From: Antitrichia curtipendula
Taxonomy: Eukaryota; Streptophyta; Bryopsida; Hypnales; Leucodontaceae
NCBI GenBank assembly: GCA_951230915.1
Contig: OX579641.1
Coordinates: 4,340,001-4,404,000 of the forward strand
Direction of reading: 5' to 3'
Length of the DNA stretch: 64,000 bases
Shown here: piece by piece, positions 23,946 through 34,349 of the stretch
Layout of the letters: each line of letters starts with the position of its first letter
How positions within the stretch are numbered: position 1 is the stretch's first letter
Translations under genes and position numbers: made by a program
Notes under the pieces: generated by a model
Databases searched by the model: none
The model's input: the letters and a program-made list of their open reading frames with translations, nothing else
What the model was told of the DNA's origin: nothing

Positions 23946-26450
23946 TTTTTATGGGTATTCTTTTGAAAATTGATTTTTTATTTTTAGTAAAAAGCAGTTT
24001 TTTTATTTCTTCATGTCATGTCCATGTTAGAAAGTCTTGTAGCCATCTTAGAAAATGTTATGACTGTTTTAAGTGGGAAGATGACCATCATGAAAACAAT
24101 TTTCTGCTGATTTAGGGTAGCCTACAAACTCTTTTCAGCTTACTGGACAGTACACTTCAAAAATTTTAAACAAATCATATTTAATCCAAAAAATAAAATT
24201 CCAGTTGCGTTCTTCATTTCTCACATGTGTCTTTGTATGGAAAAAATTTGATTATTTTTGCTAAAGGCAATACAACAAATCAGTCATTCTGCCTGTCATA
24301 GGCAGGTTTACCTTATAGCACAAGGATAATGACATTAGAATCGATCATAGCATAAACTTAATTTCCATTTCATGATTTATTTAGAATGTACTAAATGTAG
24401 TAGACATTAAAAACACATTCAAAGTGCAAATCGCAATAATGAAATTTCATTTTTAGGGTCGTGTTGGGGGATTTTACATAAAATAGGAACTAGAGAAAAT
24501 GAACTTTTGCCTTATAGTTAGACTCAAACTCAGAAAATATCAATTTGGGGGATAAATTTCAGATTTAGACTAAGGAGCAACAACTTCCCAAGATACACTA
24601 AAGTAGCATTTTTTTTTTTTTTTTTTTTCCTAAACTCTAAATTACGCGGAGGCAAATATCGGAAAGACTACAAAATCATTTGGATACACTTTGGAACTCA
24701 ACATGGAAGGTCCCCGAAAAATGAATTGAACGCTTCCACAATCTTTCCATCTCATTGAAGTGATTGAATTGCCATCAAATTGGCACTAAATGATGTCGTT
24801 GGGTGTTCCGAGGTTGAAGTTTATTGTAAATATCTTGCAATCTACAATTCTATATAGGCAAAGTTTGTGAAATTTCTTCTGGTCAATTGAACACTACTCT
24901 AGTACTCTAGTATGAGATCTTACATACTACAAGTAGATGTGCACCTTAAAGGCCTAAAGTCCTAAACACATTCAGTTTTTTTTTTTACATTCTTTACTAT
25001 AGAAATGGCAATTTATTTCAGATATAGGATGCAAAAGAGGCCTTGGGACTTTAGTCAGTTTAGTGGTTAACATACGGTACTACATAAGCAATTAATAAAC
25101 AATCCATATGAAAAACTATAATAATTCACCGTTAGTTGCTTTATAGTTTAGAAGCCATAAAAAAAATATAGAGACCACAAAAATGTGAAGTTCATGTACT
25201 CAATGTTGCATTTCAATTTTATTACACCAATCCACTCTTATTTGCTATAGTTACATAAACTTGAACATCAAATACTCTTAAAATTGCAACAGTGAAGAGG
25301 GTTTAGGGTTTAGGGTTTAGGGTTTAGGGTATTGTCCTATAGGATTTACTTCAAAACCTAGCATGGACCGGAAACCACGAAAAATGTTCTTCCTTTTTTT
25401 AGTTGGCATTATAAGTGCAAAACTTGATCGAGATGTAGTCTTTGAAGTTTGAATTGGAAAAAAATAGATTAATGATTTAAAATCAAAGTTTTATAAAACA
25501 TATTGAAGACACCAAAAAACGGCATAACAATATCTTTAGAAGGTAAAACATTCTTAAGTTTAGATGTATAGGGCTACATTCTTTTTCTGTAATGTATGAA
25601 TGGAAAGCCAAAACAATGTTTTACATTAATCAATGATATGCATATGACATATGTTGTTTAGGAGGTCTTTCACTTATTTCATAATTAACCATTTCAGAGT
25701 TTTAATCTTACTACCTTTAACTAGAGCATTTAGAGGGTGGTTTATTGTCTTGGTCTTTGTATATTTGATCCGGGCTTAGTAAGTTATTGAATGTTTGTAC
25801 GTTTGAGACTTTGAGTTGAGTATATTAGTGTAGACAGGGTTTAAAATTCAACAAAATACTAAATTGTCAGGTGCACTTACATGCAGGGAAGGATGGAATC
25901 AAAATACAATAATTCCAAAGGTGAAATTGTTCGAGTTATAATTGATAAAATTCATTTGAATTCGAATTTGAGCCCTACAGAATATAAATTATTTTAAGGG
26001 ATTGCGAGATTCTGGGATTTTTGTAAAAAAAACATTGCCCAATGCCAACGACTTTCGTGAAAATGGGTGCAATTAGAATGAATCAAATATTAACATGAAC
26101 ATCCAAATAGAACATTCTAGGACTGACATTAAGAAGTTTTCAATTTGACCTTCTATGGTTTTTGCTATGTTTTTTCCATTATTTACGTGCAACAAAATAT
26201 AATTCCATTCTAAATGAGCATTAAACCTTGTTTTTTGAGCATTTGAATGTCATCTCTGGTATTTATTTGTCCTCTAATTGAAACAAGTGTGAACATTAAG
26301 TTAGCACTCTTAAACTACCCGCCACCGTAGTCTAATGCCCGATTGAGAGGGAGGACACCTGTCCTGACAAGTCCGAGAGTGCCAAACCACATAAATGAAA
26401 AATTCTCCGAACAAGGATTAGAAATGAGTTACACTCGGCCAGCACTGTTT
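23946..26450. other. AT-rich central spacer of the transposon
   Basis: No gene recognised. It contains a run of 20 T at 24609-24628, degraded pieces of the local dispersed repeat (around 24830-25075, ending CCTTGGGACTTTAGTC) and the telomere-like run at 25298-25330. Confidence 0.5.
25298..25330 (+). repeat. Interstitial telomeric repeat (GGGTTTA)n
   Basis: About 4.5 perfect tandem copies of GGGTTTA, the plant telomere unit, lie within AT-rich DNA. It supports a plant origin for the window. It is short enough to be chance slippage or a telomerase-mediated repair scar. Confidence 0.9.
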
Positions 26451-26454
26451 TGAA

Positions 26455-26870
26455 TGGCCCGCTCGACGACCTTCCCGCCCTCTTGACGGCCTTCCCGTCC
26501 TCTCGACGGCCTTCCCGTCTCTCGAAAGTCTTCCCGTCCTCTCGACGGCCAGTCCGCGGGCTGGACGGTCTCCACCCCTGGACGGCCTCTTCGTCCTCTC
26601 AACGGCCAGTCCGCGGGTTGGACGGCTTGGCCCCTGGACGGTCTCCCCCCCTGGACGCCCTTCCTGTCCTCTCGACGGCCAGTCCGCCGGCTGGACGGTC
26701 TCCCCCCCTGGACGGCCTTCCCGTCCTCTCGATGGCCAATCCGTGGGCTGGACGGCTTGGCTTTTGGACGGCTTGTCCCTCTGGACGGCCTTCCCGTCCT
26801 CTGGACGCCTTGGACGGCCCTGGACGCTCTGTCCGTCCTCTCGACGGCCTGTCCGTCGACGTGAATGATT
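26455..26870 (+). repeat. GGACGG minisatellite array 3, upstream of the kinase-like gene
   Basis: GGACGG and CCGTCC words alternate with spacers such as CTCTCGACGGCCAGTCCGC. Higher-order units of roughly 115 bp appear (CTCTCGACGGCCAGTCCGC at about 26538, 26597 and 26674). The array ends about 200 bp before the TATA box of the kinase gene. Confidence 0.88.
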
Positions 26871-27070
26871 GAGGTGGATTGACCCCCTTGTTCGGCCTTA
26901 CCAGGGGTGCATGTAAAAAAAAGCCCTCTATTTTCGGCCGATCCAGGGTTATTATTTGATGTGATTGAATTAATTAGGGGTCTTTATGAATTCATAATTT
27001 GCAAAAAAGGAATGGTGCGGAAAACAGGGTCGGCCCGGAGGGCCAAGCGAGGGAGTCAGTTCACCCCGGC

Positions 27071-27090
27071 CACGTGAAATGGTTATATAA
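27071..27090 (+). promoter_or_regulatory. G-box and TATA box of the kinase-like cargo gene
   Basis: CACGTG at 27071-27076 and TATATAA at 27084-27090 lie about 200 bp upstream of the ATG at 27292. This arrangement is normal for a plant promoter, and CACGTG is the core bound by plant bHLH and bZIP factors. Confidence 0.6.
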
Positions 27091-27291
27091 GACTGTTTTT
27101 AGGGTACTTTCGCCACAGTCTCTCCTGCTCTGACGGTGCTCTCTTGTCTTGGATTGGTTGCAGTCCTTGCTTGCGAGCGCAGGTGCTGGGTAGAGGCTTT
27201 TTTGAGGAATAAGGGGGGCGGTTTTTCACTTTGTGGAAGACGAATTCCTAATTCCTTTGATTTTGATTATTTGTTACTTGTTACTGTCACG

Positions 27292-28953
27292 ATGGCTGGT
27301 CGCGATTTCTCAAAGAGAAAGGTTGATGATTGGTGGACAGGTGTTGGAGATGCACCGGTTATGGACCCGGATGCGGAATCACCAGAGCCCGTTTCAGAGG
27401 CCGTAGCTGCAGAAGGGTCTGTAGCTGTTGTGGGGGGCGGAGAGTCTTCGAAGGGGAAGAAAAAACAACGAAGGAGGCACAAGGCTACAAATTCGGAGAA
27501 GTGGCCAAGCAAGGGTGCAACGCGCAAACTGCATGAAGTGGCGTTGGATTTTTTTGATCAATATTCGATTTTGCAGTTGAACTCAACATACGTCTCATGC
27601 GGATTACAGGGAGTGGATAAAATTAAACAAAAGTTCCACCACATGTTCTGGACAACAATGAGCGCGGATGAGTGGCATGAAGACCGCACGAAAGAATGCT
27701 TCGATCATTGGTTGGAGTCACAAGTGCAAACGTGTAACTTCAACCTTGCCCAAGTTGCGGAAAATATAAAAGGCTTTGAGAAGAGTGTAGTGCCCAGACA
27801 ACAAGCATTGAGTTTGTTGCACAAGAAGGTGTATTGGTGGCATGATGCAGTGCGTGGATTGTCTTCAAGCAACATCCGTTCCGCTCCGTGGTTTCAACGA
27901 AGTCAGAACTTGGCCTTTGGTCAACAAGCTGTAGGAGGAGTGGTTTTCCTTGAAAGAGGAGTGGTGGTGGTTCCTTTGTCTGGCCATAGCAAACAAGGGG
28001 GGCATGGGAGGGTGCGCAAAGTATGTGCTCAAAATTCAAAACATATTCCCGAGAATATGGAATTAGCTGGGAAGTCAGCCTTGCGCGTGGATGAATTGAA
28101 GAAGTCCAGGGAGAAGTTGTCCATCGAGGCATTGGTATGTCCGTGCGAGCATCCAGGGGTCATCAAATTCTTTGCTATAAATGACATGACCATGGAGTGT
28201 TATTCGCAATGGTGGAATGGCGGTACTCTCGGCGCCATGTTTACCCTTGATGAGAAGAACCGAGATCCAGATGAAATTGGGGAGTTGGCTTACCATGCAA
28301 CTCCCCAATCAATGCAAGAAGCCAAACGACTCATGGCATATAGACGCAAGCGCACTGAACTTGCGTGGGCGATGATTTGCATTGTGGATGCAGTGTAACA
28401 GTGCTCTGTATTGCACAACGACATCACACCGGAGAACATTATGCTTCATTTTCCGAATGATGATGGAAGAACCGTGTGGATTGGTCTATATGATTGGGGA
28501 ATGGGTAGCCGCATCAACGAAGAAACCCCTTCTCTTTACCAATTCAATTGTCCAAGGGAGTTTCAGGCAACCCGAGCGCAACGTTGGTGGGTGGCTCCTG
28601 AGTTGATGTACTTGATTGGAGAGACATGAACTTCATCATCTCCTACTCGCAGGGTTAAGCCACCGTGTGTTAGTATACACACGGACGGATACTCCATAGG
28701 GAAATTGGCTATGAAGGTATGGAAAAAAGATCGCGGAAATGTAGATATGATTCCGGACCTTACGACATTTGGTACGTTTCAAACCATGTTGGGTGAATTG
28801 TACAAGGCGGAGCCACTACAACGACGCTCGGTGACTGGAGTCGTGCAACGTCTAAGTGGTGCTCCAACGTTTTGGACACCACCCATGGATTGCTACCGCG
28901 AGGCCCGCAAAGAACAAGACCTTCAAGAAGAGCAGGCGCGCAATGAAGATTAG
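27292..28953 (+). pseudogene. Cargo gene: divergent protein kinase-like protein, interrupted by two in-frame stops
   Basis: One frame of 554 codons runs from ATG 27292 to TAG at 28951-28953, broken by TAA at 28396-28398 and TGA at 28627-28629 with no frameshift. The N-terminal 220 residues contain a basic patch (KGKKKQRRRHK), a possible nuclear signal, and no domain that I recognise. The kinase-like half has a glycine-rich loop (GHSKQGGHGRVRKV, about residues 230-245), CEHPGVIKFF as in the helix C to strand 4 region, LHNDITPENIML at about 374 in place of HRD...N, YDWGMG at about 400 in place of DFG, and WWVAPE at about 435 for APE. The catalytic Asp, the metal-binding Asn and the DxG Asp are kept, but Arg of HRD and Phe of DFG are changed. 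It could be an active atypical kinase or a pseudokinase. A viral or plant receptor-kinase origin cannot be told. Confidence 0.72.
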
Positions 28954-30280
28954 ATAATAGTGTATTACCATGTAGTTGCAAAATTAGTGTTCACTTAGTA
29001 CATGCGGTTATTATAGTATGGGCTTGAGGACATCCATAGCAATGTAGCACACTTTGTGGCTTCAATGCATTTTATACTCATTTTGGTTTATATAAAGTTA
29101 TAAACGTATTTTACCTAAACATTGAGTTGTAAAAAATTTCTTGTCTTCCCTAATTTTATCATTTAAATTGCGTGTAAACACACATCTTATATCTTTAGTA
29201 CTAAAAACTTTGAATTGTATATCACTACAAGAAATTTCAATTAGTTTTGTGCAAAATTGTAATTGTCAACATTTTTGTTGCACTTCATGCCATAAATAAG
29301 TAAAAATAGAAAAAACAATTCAAGAGATTCTAAATTTTTAGTTTTTTACAAGAGGTACAAATATCAATAGAGATTTCTAGTCAGAAAAATTTTCAATTGT
29401 TTATTTAATTTTTCATGCCCAAAACTAGTAAACAACCACAAAGAAAAGCTTGAAGTCAAATTTGACTATCAAACCAAATTTATATTTTTATTGAAAATCA
29501 GCATAATATTTTAATATTTTTCAACATACATAAGAATTCATTTTCTATTTATGCTTTTTTTTTCCAGAAAATTCAATGGAAAATTGATTTTATTGTGATT
29601 TTATAAAGCTAAACGTGGAAATCAAATTTTATCAATTATAATATGTATGAGAATAATCTGAAACTGGGGCCATAAATGAATGAATGAACACAAATTATAG
29701 TTTTATAATTTTAATTTTAATGAAGTTTGAAAAAAAGAAAACATATATGAAAAAAACACCACACTGTGTTATTTGGATTGCAAACATAGTTTCCAATTGC
29801 AATAATTCTTTCAAATTTTGACCTCGATTCTTGAATATTCAAAAAAATAATTCAAAAACAATAGTGCCCCGAAGGCCCAATTTCCCATAAATCACACTCA
29901 GTGAAAGTTAATCTGAAATTGCAAAGCTAGCATTCAGAAAACTAGTTTTTCCAAGTTTGAATGCTAATATCTTTCAATCTATTCAGTCAAACTTCATGAA
30001 ATTTTTACCACGTGATAAAAAAACATGTGAAGTATAAGATCTTACAGTTAGATGTTGTAAAAAACATTTTTTCCGTATGTTGAGGCAAATGCAAGAGAAA
30101 AGACAATTTTGCGTTTTTTTTGTGTAATGACTTCGGGACTTTAGGGGTAAACAGTTCTATGAGAATGAAAGGAACAAAAGTCATATTTCATATTAATGCT
30201 GATTTCAATATGCAAGGTATTGAGCCGCTAAAACCATTGCATTTGAAAACATGAAGACCCTATTGTCTTTTCAAAAACAT
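28954..30280. other. AT-rich spacer between the kinase-like and transposase genes
   Basis: No gene recognised. The right part (about 29880-30145) carries the local dispersed-repeat marks GCTAATATCTTTCAATCTAT and GGGACTTTAGGGGTAAAC. Confidence 0.5.
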
Positions 30281-33200
30281 TCAACGTCTTCCATGCCTAA
30301 GAATGTGCATAGAAGTATTTGCATTTGCTTCTTGTACTATTGGTTCAGTACCACCCATTTCTTCGAGTGGACCTTGTCGAGGCACCGGCCCCCTGTAATC
30401 ACTATCTCCTGGAACCTCACCATCTTCACCTATAGTACCACCGATGGATTCACCATCATCATTGGATGTTGCACTACCACTTTCGCTGGAGGCCTCGGAA
30501 TTGCGGTTTTGTTGTGGTCGAGCTATAGAAGACAACGTCCAAAGAGGTCGTTGGCCCATTGCGTCCATAATGCCATCTGTATTGGGTCCTCCTGTTTGAA
30601 CTTCTCTTGAAAATGGTTGGGAAGCCGCTTCTTCCCTCCTCAACTTTCTACGCGTTCTACTACTTACACGTTAACTAGTAGTACCTTGTGGTCGTGGACG
30701 CTTCCCTCGATTATTGGCATGCACAAGTGGCCGCAATGAAGTCGTATTTCTAGTCACACGCTGTGACACCATACCAGCCAATCGTGTACCTATCAACGAA
30801 GTTGGTTCGTGTGGACGGCCGTCGGAACTAGACGGCCTTGATGAACTTTGGATTTGTAGATTTTCCAATATTGGCATTGCCTTTGTGCAACCGAGACTGG
30901 ATTTGGAGGGGCCATATGTGCTTCTCCACCTTGAGGGGGCCCTTCACTGCGGGTGGTCCTCATGGGCAATGACGGTGGTACTACTACGTCTTCTTCACGT
31001 CCTCTTTGAACGTCAACACCATCTCTTTCTATTGTGGCATCAACTTGTACATCCATAGGGTTTGGACTTAGTGGTCTCGGTGCCACAACGTCCTCGTTTG
31101 TATTGCCCCCACTTGGCCCAGCATTCCACATTTGTGGCATTCGTGGTGGACTTCCTTGATGTCCCTCGTAGTCATTGTCGTTATTATCCCCCTCTTCAAA
31201 GTCAAATACGGATGCATCAATTAGAGGACGCACTCCTCCCGCCCCACGAAATCTATCAAACGATGGCTCATCGTCGTCATTGGAACTATCATCTGAATCG
31301 TCATCATTGGGATCAGAGAGAACCGAACCACGGTCTATACCATCAGATTCATCTGTCATGGAATCTTCTGACATCATGTTTTCAGTATACCACCTTGTCG
31401 GATTTGCTACAGCCCTTTCTCTAAGAGTCTTGGAATTGGTATAAATGTAAACCAATTCCTCAGCACGCTCTGATGTCAATCTATTGCGTGATTTGTTGTG
31501 GACAAACGAATACATACTCCAATTGCGTTCACAGGATGATGCAGAACACACTTGCGCGAGGATCTTTCTGGCAATCAGTGCAAGTGTACGAGCACCGGCT
31601 CCGAGAAGGTCCCACCATTCGTGAGGTTGCAAATTCAAGGCGTTTACATCAGGAAGTCCACCGAAAATGCCTCGCCGATCTCTAAATGCTTGGTACTCAG
31701 ACAAAGCTGAAGCAAATGCTTGATCTCCAACAGCCAATTTGCGCAAAACTCTCAGTATGGCTTCTCTTGCCTCATTATCATCCATTAGCATGACTTCGTC
31801 AAGTAAAAAGGGATTCAATGGAGCCCCAGCGTAATGCAAATCAGTCCTGAGCATGTCCCAGCGCTTGTAGAAATCATCGGTGGCGGAAATTGCATATCTC
31901 CGCTCTAATGAAAATGGTGGATCCTCCAAAGATAAAACATGCTTTTCCACATTTTTCATTACAAGTCATGCCTTGTCTAAGCACGGGTGCTTGCCATCAA
32001 ACTCTCGAAGAGCAATCAACACGGGCTCCACTATGTGCACAAAGTTCAAACATTTCCTCCAAAATTCATCCGTTCGCACATATCGTTGCACATCGTTAGC
32101 TTTTCTTTGCTTTTGATTGGATGCCAATCTCCGCGTGTACTCATTCCACTGCGGATCGTGGACTGTCGATTCTATCGCTTCCCTCACCTCCACCAAACGT
32201 TCGATCATGAGGAACATGGTAGCAAAGCGTGTTTGAACGGGATTTTTCAAAACGTGATTAGGAGAATGTCGTCGAAAGATTGCAAGTAGCATGTGATGCG
32301 TTCGAATGTATTTCACAATTGACTTGGCTTTCTTGACCATACTTGTAATCCAATCTTGTTTTCCCCAATCTTCAAGTAGAAGGTCAAGTGCATGTGCTGA
32401 ACACCCTTGAAAATATATGTGTGGAAATCTACGAAGTAACAGAGCGCCAGCGGCCAACATGTTTGCTGCATTGTCTGTACAAACTTGTACCACGTTCTGT
32501 ACCCCTACCTCGTCAATGTAATCACCCATGCAATTAGCCACGTAAGTAGCATCTTTGCATTCGCCTGTTGTGTCTATCAATACAAGAAAAACCTCTCCAC
32601 TTGTACATGCCAACATGACATTCATCAATGGTCGATGTGTAACGTTGTCCCATCCATCAGAGCATATTGTAACGCCATATTTGTGGATTGGTGCCCTTGT
32701 CTTCTCTGCTACAATTGCTGCCACTTCGTCTTTTGTAGATTTTATGAGCTTTGTACGAAGTGCATGGTACGCTGGAGGTTTGTAGCCAACTCTTGATTCC
32801 GATGTTGATTTCACTGCATCCAGAAAAGCAGGATGCCTCACTACATTGAATGGTATATTGGCTTCGTAGAAAAACTTAGCCTACTTCTTGTCAAGTACTT
32901 GCTTGTTTGATGCGTTCAGTCCTTCTTGTAGAGACAATTGCCTCATCGATCGACTGTGGGTCAAACTAGGGTTGGGCGCCTCCGATGATCGTACTTGAGA
33001 GCTTTGCCCCCCAGTGTTTTCTCCTCCATCGTTTGCCGAGATTGAAGCATCATGTTGTTGCTCACCACGTACTACACTTGGTAGTATCGTTGATGGTGAT
33101 GTCACTTCCACGTCGCGTCCAGTTCCGTGCGAAGTGTCCGTAGGTATATATCCTCCACAATTAAAAAACATTACCTTCACGGCTGCATTGACTTTAGTGC

Positions 33201-33360
33201 ACGCTCTCACTCCAAGGAGGGTGTCATTTCGTCTATATCCCAAATGGAAAAGCAACCGATCCTTTCGATAGCTTAGCAAAGCTTCGCAAAACTTGCAAAC
33301 AACTTTTCCATCTGGCCGTAGTGTGTACCAAGGTTCCCACTGTGATCTTGCTCCACCCAT
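30281..33360 (-). pseudogene. hAT-superfamily transposase (BED finger, DUF659-like core, hAT dimerisation domain), broken
   Basis: Starts at ATG 33360 (MGGARSQWEPWY), 29 bp after a strong 3' splice site (pyrimidine tract then GGTGCAG), so a 5' UTR intron is likely. Domains in order: BED-type zinc finger (CKFC, later H and C), a Ser-rich linker, then a DUF659-like core with CSDGWDN and CTDNAANM giving the two catalytic aspartates, GCSAHALDLLLEDW as the conserved Cys/His motif, and SSCERNWS with the catalytic glutamate inside the hAT C-terminal dimerisation domain (plus-strand 31430-31640). About 380 further residues form an unusual acidic, Ser/Asp-rich and then basic tail. In-frame stops: TAG 32881-32883, TGA 31966-31968 and TAA 30671-30673. 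A frame change lies near 30860, because the final 190 codons are in another frame. It would bind the element's ends and excise and insert it, but this copy is very probably inactive. Confidence 0.9.
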
Positions 33361-33575
33361 TGCTCTTATCTGTCCTCCTTTATCTGCCCCTGCACCAAAA
33401 AAAAGATTAGCATTCTGTTTGAAATGTGATGTGGAAACAACACTTGTTGCTCTTACAACAAGTGCCACCACAACACACTCTTCTTGGACTTCGCTCTACT
33501 GCAATGGTTGTACTCCAACCAAGTCATGAAAGGCAAAATCAGCAAGGGAAAGTAATCTTGAATAGGCAGAAGTCC

Positions 33576-33620
33576 TTAATATACACCTTGAAGCCCTCCC
33601 TAAAACCCCAAACCCTAAAC
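33576..33620 (-). promoter_or_regulatory. TATA-like box and telo-box upstream of the transposase
   Basis: The minus strand reads TATATTAA at 33583-33576. AACCCTAAAC (a plant telo-box) lies at 33611-33620, between this and array 4. Position and consensus suggest the transposase promoter. Confidence 0.45.
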
Positions 33621-33626
33621 CCAGCT

Positions 33627-34310
33627 AGACGGAGTGACGGCTGATGGGGTGGACCCTAAACCCGTAGCCTTGCCAACGAAACCGTCCAAGGGGCGACTGT
33701 CCCGTCCTGTAATATTCCGGTCCAGGGGACGGGACGGTTTCCCGTCCAGAGGACGGAGAGGCCGTCCAAGGGACGGATTACCGTCCTGGAGACGAGAATT
33801 CCGTCCAGAGACGGGCTCTCCGTCCAAGGGACGGCTTACCGTCCAGCGACGGACTCTCCGTCCAGAGGACGGCTTACTGTCCAACGGACAGCTTGCCGTC
33901 CAGCGACGGACTCTTCGTCCAGAGGACGGCTTACCGTCCAGTGACGGACTCTCCGTCAAGCAGACGGCTTGCCGTCCAGAGAACGGCTTACCGTCCAGCG
34001 ACGGACTCTCCGTCGAGCGGAGGGCTTGCCGTCCAGCGACGGACTCTCCGTCCAGCGACGGACTCTCCGTCCAGCGACCCACTCTCCGTCCAGCGACCCA
34101 CTCTCCGTCCAGGGGACGGCCTCTTCGTCCACAGACGGGCTCTCCGTCCAAGAGACGGATGTCCATTTGGCGACGGAGTCACCGTCCAGAAGACGGCCCG
34201 ACGTCGTCGCAGAATGGACAGACTTCATCCGCGCTCCGGATGGTCCCGTCAGTATCGGCGACGGGCCGTGACCCGTCAGGACGGATGCGTCATGACATCC
34301 GGACGTGAAT
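33627..34310 (+). repeat. GACGG/CCGTCC minisatellite array 4, right end and upstream of the transposase
   Basis: Units of about 19 bp with the pattern CCGTCCAGCGACGGACTCT alternate with CCGTCCAGAGGACGGCTTAC, giving repeated CCGTCC/GGACGG dyads. Read inward from the right end, TGGACGG is the recurrent core, as in array 1. It lies between the right terminus and the transposase promoter. Frames on both strands translate to repetitive Arg/Pro/Ser sequence and are not genes. Confidence 0.9.
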
Positions 34311-34341
34311 AGCCCACATCACGTCCGGATAGACAACCCTG
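34292..34341 (-). repeat. Right terminal inverted repeat and subterminal region of the giant hAT
   Basis: The reverse complement starts CAGGGTTGTC, identical to the left end over ten bases. Two CACGTCCGGA / TCCGGACGTGA words follow within 45 bp, as an inverted pair around the word TAGCCCA. Confidence 0.9.
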
Positions 34342-34349
34342 AGTCAAAG
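34342..34349 (+). repeat. 8-bp target site duplication, right (AGTCAAAG)
   Basis: Exact copy of 17999-18006, adjoining the right terminus at 34341. Confidence 0.93.

Larger units (their letters stand above)
18007..34341. mobile_element. Giant (16.3 kb) hAT-superfamily DNA transposon with cargo genes
   Basis: The element runs from CAGGGTTGTC at 18007 to its inverted copy GACAACCCTG ending at 34341 and is flanked by the perfect 8-bp duplication AGTCAAAG. C/TAGGG termini and 8-bp duplications are hallmarks of hAT (Ac-like) elements, and the hAT transposase gene inside confirms the class. Order from left: TIR, GGACGG array (18018-18528), AT-rich spacer, RING-H2 gene (minus), array (23305-23945), spacer, array (26455-26870), kinase-like gene (plus), spacer, transposase gene (minus), array (33627-34310), TIR. 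Ordinary autonomous hATs are a few kilobases long, so this is several-fold larger, the excess being cargo genes, arrays and spacers. Each gene has in-frame stops, so this copy is probably non-autonomous now. I cannot say from memory whether the family has been described. Confidence 0.93.

Noticed and set aside
23270..26900. Arrays 2 and 3 as ends of a second transposon nested between them
   Set aside because: A CAGGG word occurs at about 23278, but I find no inverted partner near array 3 and no flanking duplication. The positions are better explained by the adjoining gene promoters.
18018..34310. Long open frames on both strands inside the GACGG arrays (18.0-18.6, 23.2-23.9, 26.4-26.9 and 33.6-34.3 kb)
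   Set aside because: They translate to repetitive Arg/Pro/Ser or Gly/Asp/Trp sequence in several frames at once. Repeats whose period lacks stop codons give this automatically.
18018..34310. GACGG arrays as CRISPR or a centromeric satellite
   Set aside because: Units are 12-20 bp without unique spacers of constant length, there are no cas genes and the host is a eukaryote. The arrays are short and tied to transposon ends and genes, unlike a satellite.
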